Shown: one piece after another, positions 42,702 through 52,023 of the stretch
Numbering within the stretch: position 1 is the first letter of the stretch
Layout: every line of letters starts with the position of its first letter
Assembly: GCA_030427505.1 (NCBI GenBank)
Contig: JAUICH010000007.1
Coordinates: 124,001-188,000 of the forward strand
Direction of reading: 5' to 3'
DNA: 64,000 nucleotides
DNA from: Verrucomicrobiia bacterium
GTDB lineage: Bacteria > Verrucomicrobiota > Verrucomicrobiia > Verrucomicrobiales > DEV007
Position numbers and translations under genes: made by a program
Notes under the pieces: model-generated
The model's input: the letters and a program-made list of their open reading frames with translations, nothing else
Told to the model about the DNA's origin: nothing
The model's database searches: none

Positions 42702-43439
42702 ATGACCCGGCGGGAAAAGACACCCCGCAACGACCAGAAGGACCGCCGGTGGGTGGGAAAGCTGATCATGGGAGCGGTCTTCCTCTTCTTCGGCGTGGAA
42801 ATGCTTCACAGCTTCGACCGCTTCTGGACCGGTCTTCAGACCTACTTCTGGGATCAAGCGGAGGGCCAGATTACCGCTTCAGATCTCACGGTTCGTGACC
42901 GGGGCGGCTGGGGAGATGTCACTTATGCCGTCACCATCGATACCCAGGAAGTCACCCGGACCGAAGAGGTGAATCGAGGATGGGCCGCCAACAGGGAGAA
43001 AAGGGAGCGCCAGATCGACGAATGGACGGAGTCCCTGAAAGTGGGCAGCACGGTGACCATCTACTACGCGGATGCCAAACATCATTCCCTCGGTCACTGG
43101 CCCGCGGAATGGGTGCAGACCAACAGCGTTAGCGGCATTCTCTATCTGCTCGGCGGGTTCGGCTTGATCCTGGCGGCCCTCCACGAACGCAAGCACGGCC
43201 GGCCCGATCCGAGGGCGGCGGAGAAAGGCAGGCTCGCTCAGAGTATCACCATCGGCCTGATCATTGGGATCGGCACCATGGTGAGCCTGTTAGTGATAGA
43301 ATCCGGCTTTGGCGTATCGGCAGGCGGCTGGCTTGCGGGCCTGATTGCCGCCTTCTGGGCCTTCATCGGCTGGCTGGTCGTTGTGGGGATGAAAAATGGG
43401 ACGCAGGAGTCTCCAGCGAAAGACGCTGCGGCGGGGTGA
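42702..43439 (+). CDS. DUF3592-like membrane protein, copy 1
   Basis: 245 residues. One N-terminal membrane helix (about 20-36), an extracytoplasmic domain with YAVTIDTQEVTRTEE and VGSTVTIYYADAKHHSLG, and three C-terminal hydrophobic helices. The GQI.AS...V.Y.V...G..V.IYY pattern resembles DUF3592. Its function is unknown. It follows the VTT gene by 50 bases. The paralogue at 43810 is about two-thirds identical by eye. Confidence 0.75.
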   Translation: MTRREKTPRNDQKDRRWVGKLIMGAVFLFFGVEMLHSFDRFWTGLQTYFWDQAEGQITASDLTVRDRGGWGDVTYAVTIDTQEVTRTEEVNRGWAANREKRERQIDEWTESLKVGSTVTIYYADAKHHSLGHWPAEWVQTNSVSGILYLLGGFGLILAALHERKHGRPDPRAAEKGRLAQSITIGLIIGIGTMVSLLVIESGFGVSAGGWLAGLIAAFWAFIGWLVVVGMKNGTQESPAKDAAAG

Positions 43440-43500
43440 AGTCCAAGTCCGCCATCCGAAATACATGTTCGCATACAGAGGTCCGCGTCCGCAAACAGAG

Positions 43501-43596
43501 CTGAGGGCCGGAGGCCCGCCGCATACCAGCCCAGGCCGCGAGGCCTGGGTAAACGTCCCGCGACCACAATAAGGGCTGAAAGCCCGCCGCATCCGG
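43501..43596. repeat. Palindromic element D, copy 1
   Basis: GGGCCGGAGGCCC followed by GCCGCATACCAGCCCAGG and a CGCGAGGCCTGGG return arm, then GGGCTGAAAGCCCGCCGCATCC. The core GCATACCAGCC recurs at 44632, 44794 (inverted), 58610, 58780 (inverted) and about 63859 (inverted). It lies in the tail of the first duplicated unit. Confidence 0.75.
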
Positions 43597-43809
43597 GGGG
43601 GAGAGGGTTTTGGTCTGGCGATGCGCTGGGTTTACAGCCCTTAATGCTAAGCGCAAAACGATACTTGGTGTCGTCATCCGGCCCTTCGTATTCGAAAAAA
43701 CAACCCCCGAAAGAAAACCTCGAAGCATCCGAGGAATCTGGGATAGACTTACCGGAGTAATCCCGCCGATGTTGTGAAAACCTTCCCCTGGACCCTGCCG
43801 GAACCGCCG

Positions 43810-44550
43810 ATGACCCGGCGGGAGAAAGCGACACAGAGTGAAAACCGGAAGTACCGCCGGTGGGTGGGGAAGCTGATCATAGGAGCGAACTTCGTTTTTT
43901 TAGGCGGCACCTTGCTTCCCGATCTTGACCGCTTCTGGACTGGTCTTCAGACCTACTTCTGGGATCACACCGAAGGCCAGGTCATCGCTTCAGACCTGAC
44001 GGTCCGGGATCGCAGTGGATCGGGAGAGGTTACCTACACCGTTTCCATAGAGGGGCAGGACATCACCCGGACCGAAGAGATATTCAAGCGGTGGTCCGGA
44101 AATGAACAGAAGTGGGAGCAGGAAACCGAACATTGGATCCAGTCATACGAGGAAGGCAGCCCGGTGACCATCTACTACGCGGATGCCGAACGCCTCTCCC
44201 TGGGCCATTGGCCGGCGGAATGGGCCTGGAACAAGGGCGTCAGCGCCGCTTTTTATCTGCTCTCCGGCTTCGGCCTGATCCTGGCGGCACTACATGATCG
44301 CAAGCATGGCCCGCTCGAGCCGAAGAAGGCAGAGAAAGGCTGGCTCTCCCACGGTCTAGCCCTGGGCCTGATTGTCATAGTGGGAACCGGGCTTACCCTG
44401 GGAATTATCGAAACCGGCTTTGGCGTATCGGCAGGCGGCTGGCTTGCGGGCCTGATTGCCGCCTTCTGGGCCTTCATCGGCTGGCTGGTCGCTGTGGGGA
44501 TGAAAAAAGGGAAGCAGGAGTCTCCAGCGGAAGACGCTGCGGCGGGGTGA
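43810..44550 (+). CDS. DUF3592-like membrane protein, copy 2
   Basis: 246 residues from the ATG of TRREKATQSENRKY, which aligns with the start of copy 1; an in-frame GTG 12 codons earlier is part of the shared leader. Same architecture as copy 1. The C-terminal 50 residues (GFGVSAGGWLAGLIAAFWAF region) are nearly identical and the middle is more variable. The function is unknown. Confidence 0.75.
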   Translation: MTRREKATQSENRKYRRWVGKLIIGANFVFLGGTLLPDLDRFWTGLQTYFWDHTEGQVIASDLTVRDRSGSGEVTYTVSIEGQDITRTEEIFKRWSGNEQKWEQETEHWIQSYEEGSPVTIYYADAERLSLGHWPAEWAWNKGVSAAFYLLSGFGLILAALHDRKHGPLEPKKAEKGWLSHGLALGLIVIVGTGLTLGIIETGFGVSAGGWLAGLIAAFWAFIGWLVAVGMKKGKQESPAEDAAAG

Positions 44551-44610
44551 AGTCCAAGTCCGCCATCCGAAATACATGTTCGCATACAGAGTTCCGCGTC
44601 CGCAAACAGA

Positions 44611-44825
44611 GTTGAGGGCCGAAGGTCCGCCGCATACCAGCCCAGGCCGCGAGGCCTGGGTCAAACGTCCCGCAAAAAGATCGAGGGCTGAAGGCCCGCC
44701 GCATCCGTTGGAGAGAGCATGCTGGTTTGTCGATGCGCCGGACTTACAGCCCTTAATGCTAAGCTCGAACCGTTACCTGGGGCTCGCGCCCCAGGCTGGT
44801 ATGCGCCGCGCCGTCGGCGCTCTGG
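44611..44825. repeat. Palindromic element D, copy 2 (long form)
   Basis: The left half matches the copy at 43501. The right half (about 44745-44825) holds the inverted arms CCTGGGGCTCGCGCCCCAGG and CTGGTATGCGCCG. The whole can fold back on itself. It ends the second duplicated unit and is followed by about 130 bases with no gene. Confidence 0.75.
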
Positions 44826-44962
44826 TATTTGCTTTTGCTGTTGGATAGCAGGGGGTAAATTGAATCTTCCAAGGCATCACGCCAGCCGCGCGCACCAGGA
44901 CTCCGCGCTTTCTTGCGAACAACAGCGCGCTCCGCTTAAAACCTCACCGCCTCCGCCGTCCC

Positions 44963-45514
44963 CTACATCACCAAGGGCTGCGGATGGCTCGGCATGGGGG
45001 CGAAGTCGGACGGCACGCCGGGGAAATTCTCTTCCACAAAGCGGTCCCAGGTGCGGCGGGTCTGTTCGGACACCAGCTCGCTCATTTCTTCCATGCAGAA
45101 AGAGCAGATCATGTTGCCGTCCAGCAGTTGATCGCCCAGGCAGGCGCCCACCAGGCCGAATTCCCCGTTGCGGGTCGTCTCCCGCGTCCGGTCGCACAGC
45201 GCGCAGTCGGAGAACCCGTCCACGTCGCGGACCCGGCTGTTTTGAAATTCCTGGAGCCGTTCCTTCGATTCCTCGGAAGACTCCTTCATGATGTTGTTCA
45301 GGCAGGGCAGGCACAGGGCGTATTCGAAAATGACCTCGCCCGCGCGGAAGACCTTGGAAACCCGGTATCCCTCCTGGAAATGGATGAGCGACTCGCCGCA
45401 GCGGGTGCAGGTGCGGAACGGGCGTTCTTCGTATTCCGAATACAGTTCCTCGGGAATGGGGCCCTTGGGCCGGATCAGGTAGCCAGAATCAGGTTCGGGC
45501 GGTTGCTCGTCCAT
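44963..45514 (-). CDS. Four-CxxC putative zinc-binding protein, unrecognised
   Basis: 183 residues with four CxxC knuckles: CTRC, CLPC, CALC and CSFC. Together they could bind two zinc ions. The rest is acidic and helical. There is no signal peptide, so it is cytoplasmic. No family was recognised; the CALC/CSFC half resembles general zinc ribbons. It is divergent from the propeller lipoprotein gene at 45624. Confidence 0.7.
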   Translation of the reverse strand: MDEQPPEPDSGYLIRPKGPIPEELYSEYEERPFRTCTRCGESLIHFQEGYRVSKVFRAGEVIFEYALCLPCLNNIMKESSEESKERLQEFQNSRVRDVDGFSDCALCDRTRETTRNGEFGLVGACLGDQLLDGNMICSFCMEEMSELVSEQTRRTWDRFVEENFPGVPSDFAPMPSHPQPLVM

Positions 45515-45623
45515 GCAACTTATGATAGCAGAGGATTCGGACTTGGAGAAGTGAAACCGAGCCGTTCATGGGGACACGCATCCGCGTGACTTGCGGGAGG
45601 GCGATTTTTGCGGACATTCCCCA

Positions 45624-46991
45624 ATGCTCGACTCCCCCCCGTGGCTTGCGGTGAACCGGCTGATCTCCGGGAGCCTCCCGTCTCCCCAACGTGTGGGCAA
45701 AGCCCTCACGCTCACCGCCCTGGCCGCCGTCACCACCAGTCTCATGGTCTCCTGCGGTGGCGGTGATGGCGCGGGTGGAGAAGACAGCGCCGCGGACGAG
45801 CCGGAGGCCGAACCCGCCCGTTTTGTCCAGGAATGGCCGCTTTTCCGCCGGAACACCGAGATGCATGGCGACTCGGAAGAAGACCTCGTCCCACCCCTGG
45901 AACTGGCCTGGACCTTCGAACCGGAAGTAGAAGAGGGGAAACGCCTCCTCCCCTTCAAGTCGTCGCCCGTCATTTCGCAGGGCCACATCTACGTGGGCGG
46001 CCTGGATGCCAAGCTCTACTGCCTGAACCTGGAAGACGGCAGCAAAGTCTGGGAGTTTAAGGCCGAAGGCCCCATCACCGGCTCCGCCGCCGTGGTGGAT
46101 GGAAAAGTCTTCTTCGGCTGCAATTTCGGCTTCATCTACGGGCTGGACGCCGAGACCGGCGCTGAGATCTGGCGCACCGAAACGGACGACAAGATCGAGG
46201 GCGGCGTGAACTTCCTGATGGTGGAGGACCCCCAAAAAGGGGAGGGGAAACAGCTCCGCCTCTTCGTCGGCAGCCATGACTTCTTTCTCTACTGCCTGAT
46301 GCCAGAGACAGGAGAGGTCCGCTGGAAAGTGGAGACCGAAAACCTGGTCAACTGCGCCCCCTCCATCGCGGAAAACCTCCCGGCCGTCACCTTCGGCGGT
46401 TGCGACGGCTTCCTGCATGTGGTGTCCGCCGTGGATGGCTCGGAGATGCAGAAGGTGGATCTCGGCAGCGGCGCCTACGTGGCCAGCACCTCGCCCGTGG
46501 CCAATGGCATTTCCTACATCGCCCACCATGGCGGAGAGATCCTGGCGGTGGATGTGGCCACCGGGGAAACCATCTGGAAAGTCACCGGAGGCCGCGGCGC
46601 CGAATACCAGGCCGCGCCCGCTGTGGATGCCAAGCACGTTTACGTGGCCGGCCGGGGCGACAAGCGCCTCGTGGCCCTGGACCGCGTCACCGGGAATGAA
46701 GTCTGGGGCTACAACGTTTCGCGGGACCTGGATAGCTCCCCCGTGGTCTGCGCCAGCGCGGTTTATCAGGCTGGCATGGACGGCCGTGTTTACGCGCTTT
46801 CCCCCGCCGACGGCGCGGAACTTTGGAATTTCGACGCCGGCGCGCAGTTTACCGGTTCGCCCGCCATATCGGGCGGAAAGCTGGTCATTTGCGGCGAAGA
46901 CGGCCTGGTGTATGCTTTTAACGAGTCAGAAAGTGCCGCTCCCTCCGGTTCCAAAGCGGAGAACGCGGCCGAAAAACCCGCCGGATCATGA
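45624..46991 (+). CDS. PQQ-type beta-propeller lipoprotein
   Basis: 455 residues from the ATG of LDSPPWLAV (the frame also opens from a TTG at 45591). A lipoprotein signal ends at LMVSC. Then come about seven PQQ-like blades with the repeated pattern YCLNLEDGSKVWEFKAEG, GLDAETGAEIW, AVDVATGETIWKV, ALDRVTGNEVWGY, ALSPADGAELWNFDAG. It resembles BamB and related outer-membrane-anchored scaffold proteins; no PQQ-enzyme motif is seen. It lies 144 bases before the radical SAM operon in the same direction. Confidence 0.88.
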   Translation: MLDSPPWLAVNRLISGSLPSPQRVGKALTLTALAAVTTSLMVSCGGGDGAGGEDSAADEPEAEPARFVQEWPLFRRNTEMHGDSEEDLVPPLELAWTFEPEVEEGKRLLPFKSSPVISQGHIYVGGLDAKLYCLNLEDGSKVWEFKAEGPITGSAAVVDGKVFFGCNFGFIYGLDAETGAEIWRTETDDKIEGGVNFLMVEDPQKGEGKQLRLFVGSHDFFLYCLMPETGEVRWKVETENLVNCAPSIAENLPAVTFGGCDGFLHVVSAVDGSEMQKVDLGSGAYVASTSPVANGISYIAHHGGEILAVDVATGETIWKVTGGRGAEYQAAPAVDAKHVYVAGRGDKRLVALDRVTGNEVWGYNVSRDLDSSPVVCASAVYQAGMDGRVYALSPADGAELWNFDAGAQFTGSPAISGGKLVICGEDGLVYAFNESESAAPSGSKAENAAEKPAGS

Positions 46992-47058
46992 AAGGCAAAT
47001 CACGGCCTGGGCGTCGCTTTACGACTAAGTGGAGCAGGTCCCGGCTCCAGTTCTCAAA

Positions 47059-47090
47059 GGGAGGGGACGTTGGATCGAACGCGTCCTCCC
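47059..47090 (+). terminator. GC-rich hairpin before the radical SAM gene
   Basis: GGGAGG and CCTCCC arms with an extra inner ACG/CGT pairing form a stem of about 9-10 bp. No T-tract follows. It could be a factor-dependent pause, an mRNA-stabilising hairpin or a leader structure for the following operon. Confidence 0.3.
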
Positions 47091-47135
47091 GCCACCTGGG
47101 CACTCATTAGAACGCCAAGTTCCCCGTAGAAAATC

Positions 47136-48521
47136 ATGGATTCCTCCTCAGACACACCCAAAACGCTGACCGATGCTGTAGGTCAGCTCAAGACGCCGCT
47201 GGAAGGCGCTCACGGAAAGGAAAAAGAAAAGACCGAGGCCGGAAACTACTTCGTCGCCAACTACCCGCCTTTCTCCTTCTGGCAGCCGGAACAGGTCCCG
47301 GCCATGATGGACGTGCTGGACAGCCCGGCCCCCACGGACAAGAACCTGGGCGTCTATTTCCACATCCCGTTCTGCCGGAAACGCTGCCACTTCTGCTACT
47401 TCCGCGTCTACACGGACAAGAATGCCGCGGAGATCAATGCCTACCTGGAGGCGGGCATGAAGGAGCTGGAGATGTATGCCCAGAAAGCCTACCTCCAGGG
47501 CCGGAAACCGCAGTTCGTTTACTTCGGCGGCGGCACGCCGTCCTACCTGTCCGTGAAGCAGCTCACCGAGCTGACGGACCGGATGAAAAGCTACTTCCCC
47601 TGGGACGAGACGGAGGAGGTCGCCTTCGAGTGCGAACCCGGCACCCTCACCGAGAAAAAGCTGGAGGCCATCCGGAACCTCGGCGTCACCCGGCTCAGCC
47701 TGGGCATCGAAAACTTTGACGACCACGTCCTGGAAGTGAACGGCCGCGCCCACCGGGGCAAGGAACTGCACCGCGCCCTGAAGTTCGCCCAGGACCTCGG
47801 CTTCAAGCAGATCAACATCGACCTCATCGCCGGGATGATGGACGAGACCGAGGACAACTGGAAACGCTGCGTGGAGCAGGCCATCGAATACGGCCCGGAG
47901 TGCGTGACCATCTACCAGATGGAAATTCCTTACAACACCACCATCTACCAGGAGATGAAGAAGACCGGCCGCGTCACCGCGCCGGTGGCGGACTGGCCCA
48001 CGAAGCGCCGCTGGGTGAACTACGCCTTCGACGAGTTCGAGAAAGCCGGTTACACCACCTCCAGCGCCACCACCGTGGTGAAAGATCCGAAGGACGTGAA
48101 GTTCGTCTATCGCGACAGCCTCTGGGAGGGCGCGGACCTGCTCTCTCTGGGCGTGGCCTCCTTCGGACACTTCGGCGGCGTGCACTACCAGAACCAGGCG
48201 GACGTCGGCCCCTACATGATGGCCCTGGATGCCGGTGAGTTGCCCGTCTATCGCGCCTACGAAACGTCCGAAGAAGAGCGCCTGGTGCGCGAGTTCATCC
48301 TGCGCATGAAGCTGGGCCGCGTCACCGCTTCCTACTACCAGGAAAAATACGGAGTCGATGTCCTGAAGCGCTTCGAAAAACCGCTCCACCACGCCCAGAG
48401 CGAAGGCTTCCTGAGCATCGATGGCGATGAGATTCGCCTGACCCGGGACGGCCTGCTCCAGGTGGACCGCATGCTGCACGACTTCTTCCTGCCCCAACAC
48501 CGCAACGCCCGCTACACCTGA
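47136..48521 (+). CDS. HemW/HemN-like radical SAM enzyme
   Basis: 461 residues. An ~70-residue lead is followed by VYFHIPFCRKRCHFCYF, the CxxxCxxC cluster motif (three Cys for the 4Fe-4S/AdoMet site). Then FGGGTPSYLS, ECEPGTLTEKKL, RLSLGIENFDDHVLEVNGRAH and a HemN C-terminal domain follow. The SLGIENFDD segment replaces the usual SxGxQS of coproporphyrinogen dehydrogenase and HemW. It is therefore probably a heme chaperone-like or radical transferase paralogue rather than HemN itself. It heads a one-direction set with a chorismate-lyase-like protein, a flavoprotein and a glycosyltransferase. Confidence 0.88.
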   Translation: MDSSSDTPKTLTDAVGQLKTPLEGAHGKEKEKTEAGNYFVANYPPFSFWQPEQVPAMMDVLDSPAPTDKNLGVYFHIPFCRKRCHFCYFRVYTDKNAAEINAYLEAGMKELEMYAQKAYLQGRKPQFVYFGGGTPSYLSVKQLTELTDRMKSYFPWDETEEVAFECEPGTLTEKKLEAIRNLGVTRLSLGIENFDDHVLEVNGRAHRGKELHRALKFAQDLGFKQINIDLIAGMMDETEDNWKRCVEQAIEYGPECVTIYQMEIPYNTTIYQEMKKTGRVTAPVADWPTKRRWVNYAFDEFEKAGYTTSSATTVVKDPKDVKFVYRDSLWEGADLLSLGVASFGHFGGVHYQNQADVGPYMMALDAGELPVYRAYETSEEERLVREFILRMKLGRVTASYYQEKYGVDVLKRFEKPLHHAQSEGFLSIDGDEIRLTRDGLLQVDRMLHDFFLPQHRNARYT

Positions 48522-48629
48522 TGGGGAGCGCCGGTGAACCGGAACTTTTTTCCGCCTGACACGCCGCGGCAGGAGGGAGTTGGCTAATCGATTGGAGTAA
48601 GCGGCCTAACACAGCCCCAGAAACCTATC

Positions 48630-49256
48630 ATGTCATCATCCACGGAGACCCAGACCGACGCAGCCGCCCTGGCGGAAGCGCTCCACTACCTGATGCCCCT
48701 GCATTTCTTCTACGAGCGGCATGGTCTGGATCTGCCCGACTTCCAGTTTCTGACCGGAAGCCAGGTGCCCTATCCCTACCGCTCCCTCCTGGTGCATGAA
48801 AATGACATGACGCCCACCCTGGCCGCCTTCCACCATTCCCGCCTTTACCTCCAGGTGCTGGAAAAAGAGCAGAATGACAACTACCTGCTGCGTTTCGTCA
48901 TCCTGCGCAGCGCGGCCTCCGACACGCCCGTGGAGTTCGGCGCCATCGGCATTCACCTGGACAAGTTCCAGGGCGAGGCCCGCAAGATGATCGAGGAAGG
49001 CCGCAAGCCCCTCGGCGCCATCCTGGGCGACTACGAACTGACCCACAGTGGTAAGCCGGTCACCTACTTCTCCGTTCCGTCCGACCGCATCATCAGCGAG
49101 GCTCTGGTGCAGCCGGAAGGAACCGTCCACTACGGCCGCTGCAATCAGCTCCTCGACGACGAAGGCATGGTCTTCGCCGACATCGTCGAAATCCTTCCCA
49201 AGAGCGACGAATCCGAACGCTGGATCACCAGCGTAAGCAAGCCTGGGGACTCCTGA
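48630..49256 (+). CDS. Chorismate-lyase-like protein (UbiC/DUF98 fold)
   Basis: 208 residues, cytoplasmic. The pattern fits the chorismate lyase fold: YRSLLVHENDMTPTLAAF (LL...DMT), YLQVLEKEQ, LLRFVILR, PVEFGAIGIHLDKF, then KPLGAILGDYEL and a final GRCNQLL...ADIVEILP. Members release pyruvate from chorismate to give 4-hydroxybenzoate, or act as related ligand-binding proteins. Whether the catalytic residues are complete could not be settled by eye. It is 22 bases upstream of a halogenase-like flavoprotein gene. Confidence 0.6.
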   Translation: MSSSTETQTDAAALAEALHYLMPLHFFYERHGLDLPDFQFLTGSQVPYPYRSLLVHENDMTPTLAAFHHSRLYLQVLEKEQNDNYLLRFVILRSAASDTPVEFGAIGIHLDKFQGEARKMIEEGRKPLGAILGDYELTHSGKPVTYFSVPSDRIISEALVQPEGTVHYGRCNQLLDDEGMVFADIVEILPKSDESERWITSVSKPGDS

Positions 49257-49278
49257 AATCTCGAACCCTCAACGACTC

Positions 49279-50595
49279 ATGAAGGAACTTCCCAACTATG
49301 ACGTTATTGTGATCGGCGCCGGTCCGGCGGGCTGCACCGCCGCCACGCTCCTCGCGGAGAAAGGCCGGAACGTCCTCATGATCGAGAAGGATGTCTTCCC
49401 GCGCTACCACGTGGGGGAATCGCTCATGCCTTTCTGCTGGTACACGCTGGAGCGCCTGGGCCTGGAGAAGCAGATGAATGAAGTCGGTTTCATCCAGAAG
49501 CACAGCGTGCAGTTCGTCGGCCAGAGCGGAAAAGTGTCCCGGCCCTTTTACTTCTTCCAACACTACGAACACCCCTCGTCCACCACCTGGCAGGTGGAGC
49601 GGGAGAAGTTCGACATGATGCTCTTTGAGAATGCCGTGGCCAAAGGCGTGACCGCCCTCCAGGGCACGAAGGTGAAAGACCTCCTCCGCGACGACAACGG
49701 CGCGGTCATTGGCGTGCGGACCGTGGGACCGGACGGCGAGGCGCAAGACTACCACGCCCAGGTCACCATCGACGGCTCCGGCCGCGACGCCCTCGTCGCC
49801 AGCAAGCTGAAGTGGCGCAACCGGGACCCCCAGTTGGGCAAGATCGCCCTCTGGACCTATTTCAAAGGCGCCATGCGCGACCCCGGCCTCGATGCCGGTT
49901 CCACTACCGTGGCTTACCTTCCTGATAAGGGCTGGTTCTGGTACATCCCCATGCAGAACGACCTCGTCAGCGTGGGCATCGTCGCGGAGCGCGACTATCT
50001 CTACGACGAAAGCCGCGACCCCGGCGAAATCTTCTGCCGCGAAATCGGCCGGAACGCCTGGATCAAGGAACACCTCGCCCAGGGCGAACAGGTGGGCCAG
50101 TACTGGGTGACCGGAGAGTTCAGCTACCGCGCCAGGTTCTGCGCCGCGGATGGCTTGGTGCTCGTCGGCGACGCCTTCGCCTTCCTGGACCCCGTCTTTT
50201 CCTCCGGCGTCTTCCTCGCCCTGAAAAGCGGCGAACTGGCCGCGGACGCCATCGATGCCGCCCTGGAAGCTGGCGATGTGTCCGGCGAACGCTTCAACGG
50301 CTACGGAGACCGCGTCTGCTCCGCCATCGAGAAGATGCGGAAGATCGTTTACGCCTTCTACGACGAAGACTTCAACTTCGGCAAGCTCGTCCGCGCCCAT
50401 CCGGACCTTCGCCCCCGCCTGACCGATCTGCTCATCGGCGACGTCTTCGAAGAGAAATTCGAAGAACTCTTCCAGGCCGTCGAAGAAATCACCGATCTCC
50501 CCGCCGAACTCAGCTACGGCCGTTCCGCCTCCCCCGGCGGCGCCGTCATGGCCACCGATCAACCGCCTTCCAAGGCGGAAGCGGTGAGCGCGTAG
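49279..50595 (+). CDS. FAD-dependent halogenase-like oxidoreductase
   Basis: 438 residues. The N-terminal dinucleotide site is VIVIGAGPAGCTAATLL, then YHVGESLMPF, then WFWYIP (about residues 215-220), matching the WxWxIP signature of flavin-dependent halogenases. GDAFAFLDPVFSSGVFLA is the flavin-binding C-terminal motif. Related enzymes without halogenase activity (geranylgeranyl-reductase-like or hydroxylases) share these features. The Lys of true halogenases was not identified with certainty. It lies between a chorismate-lyase-like gene and a glycosyltransferase, so modification of an aromatic product is plausible. Confidence 0.85.
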   Translation: MKELPNYDVIVIGAGPAGCTAATLLAEKGRNVLMIEKDVFPRYHVGESLMPFCWYTLERLGLEKQMNEVGFIQKHSVQFVGQSGKVSRPFYFFQHYEHPSSTTWQVEREKFDMMLFENAVAKGVTALQGTKVKDLLRDDNGAVIGVRTVGPDGEAQDYHAQVTIDGSGRDALVASKLKWRNRDPQLGKIALWTYFKGAMRDPGLDAGSTTVAYLPDKGWFWYIPMQNDLVSVGIVAERDYLYDESRDPGEIFCREIGRNAWIKEHLAQGEQVGQYWVTGEFSYRARFCAADGLVLVGDAFAFLDPVFSSGVFLALKSGELAADAIDAALEAGDVSGERFNGYGDRVCSAIEKMRKIVYAFYDEDFNFGKLVRAHPDLRPRLTDLLIGDVFEEKFEELFQAVEEITDLPAELSYGRSASPGGAVMATDQPPSKAEAVSA

Positions 50596-50670
50596 AGAGT
50601 CGCGCTTCCACACGGATGTCATCGGTTGCCGCATCACCCTCGCGGTTCCGGCGAGCGTAAAAATTCAGGA

Positions 50671-51954
50671 ATGAAGATCCTCCATCTTGTTCCTGGCACC
50701 GGTAACTTTTACTGCGGCGCCTGTCTGCGGGACGCGGCCCTCGTCCGGGGCTTGCGCGAGCGGGGGCATGACGTGGTCATGCAGCCCCTCTACCTGCCCG
50801 TGGTGCTGGAGACCACCGAAGTGCGGGAGCGGGTGCGCCTGGGCGGGATCAATCTTTTCATGCAGGTGAAACACCGCGCTTTCCGGAAGTCCTCCGCCTG
50901 GCTGGAAAGGCTCCTCGACGCGGAAGGTCTGCTCCGCATGTCCGCCCATCTCTCCGGCATGACCCGCGCGCGGGACCTCGGGGAAATGACCCTGGCCTGC
51001 CTCCAGGGCCCGGAAGGTCCCCAGGCGCGGGCCTGGGCGGACCTCATCCAGTGGATCACCGAAGACCTCCAGCCCGACGTGGTCTCCGTTTCCAACAGCC
51101 TGATCTCCGGCGTGGCGGGCGCGTTGAAAGCAGAGACAGAGCTACCCGTCGTCATAAGCCTCCAGGGCGAAGACGTTTTCCTGGACGCCCTGCCCGAACC
51201 CTTCCGCGAACAGGCCTGGTCCCAGCTTTCCCAGAACGCCGCGAACGTGGACCGTTTCGTGGCTCCCAGCGGCTTTTACTCAAAACACATGCGCCAACGC
51301 CTCGGGCTGGGGGAGGAGAAAGTCGCCACCGTGCCCAACGGCGTGGACCTGGAGACCTTCCGCCCCCGTCCCGAAGTCCAGGACCCCGGTCCGCCCAGCA
51401 TCGGCTTCCTCGCCCGGCTCTGCCACGGGAAGGGGCTGCACCTGCTGGTCGAGGCCTTCATTCAGCTCAAGAGACAGAACGCCGTGCCGGATCTGCAACT
51501 GCAAATCGCCGGCGCCTGCACGCCCGCGGACCGGCCTTTCATGAAAACCCAGGTCCGGGAACTGGCCAAAGCCGGGGTGAGCGAAGACGTGCGGTGGCAC
51601 CCCAATGTGGACCTGAACCAGAAAGTCTTTTTCCTGCAGAACCGCACCGTCTTCAGCGTGCCCACCGTGTATCCCGAAGCCTTCGGCCTCTACGCCGCCG
51701 AAGCCCTGGCCTGCGGCGTGCCGCTCGTTCAACCAGACCACGGCGCCTTCCCCGAACTGGTGGGCGAAACCGGCGCCGGAAAACTGGTGGAACCCAAGAA
51801 CGCCGAAGCCCTCGCCGAAGGCCTGAAAGAACTTCTCCTCGATTCCGATGCCCACGAGAAGGCCGTCCTGGCCGCCCTGAAAGCAGCAAAAACCCGCTTC
51901 AGCGCCGACAGCATGTGCGAGGAATACGAGTCGGTCCTTGAAACGCTGGCGTAA
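50671..51954 (+). CDS. Glycosyltransferase family 4
   Basis: 427 residues from the ATG of KILHLVPGTGNFYCG (in-frame start 15 codons upstream is less likely). GT-B fold: N-terminal acceptor domain, VISLQGEDVFLDALP, APSGFYSKHMRQRL, then VPNGVDLETFRP, IGFLARLCHGKGL and the donor motif VPTVYPEAFGLYAAEALACG (Glu-x7-Glu). It is last in the radical SAM/chorismate-lyase/flavoprotein set after 75 bases. A hairpin at about 51968-51993 (CCGGCTC/GAGCCGG) may end transcription. The acceptor is unknown. Confidence 0.9.
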   Translation: MKILHLVPGTGNFYCGACLRDAALVRGLRERGHDVVMQPLYLPVVLETTEVRERVRLGGINLFMQVKHRAFRKSSAWLERLLDAEGLLRMSAHLSGMTRARDLGEMTLACLQGPEGPQARAWADLIQWITEDLQPDVVSVSNSLISGVAGALKAETELPVVISLQGEDVFLDALPEPFREQAWSQLSQNAANVDRFVAPSGFYSKHMRQRLGLGEEKVATVPNGVDLETFRPRPEVQDPGPPSIGFLARLCHGKGLHLLVEAFIQLKRQNAVPDLQLQIAGACTPADRPFMKTQVRELAKAGVSEDVRWHPNVDLNQKVFFLQNRTVFSVPTVYPEAFGLYAAEALACGVPLVQPDHGAFPELVGETGAGKLVEPKNAEALAEGLKELLLDSDAHEKAVLAALKAAKTRFSADSMCEEYESVLETLA

Positions 51955-52023
51955 CTTATGAGTTGGCAGAACCGGCTCTCAATAAAGTGAGCCGGCGACT
52001 CCATCTGTCATCGCCCTCGAATT

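Larger units (their letters stand above)
42565..44780 (+). repeat. Tandem duplication of a ~1.1 kb unit
   Basis: Two consecutive units of about 1108-1111 bases (42565-43672 and 43673-44780). Each has the 3' end of the VTT gene, the leader GTGAAAACCTTCCCCTG, a DUF3592-like gene and a palindromic tail starting AGTCCAAGTCCGCCATCC. Coding parts have diverged more than the tails, so the event is old or the tails have been homogenised. Confidence 0.9.
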
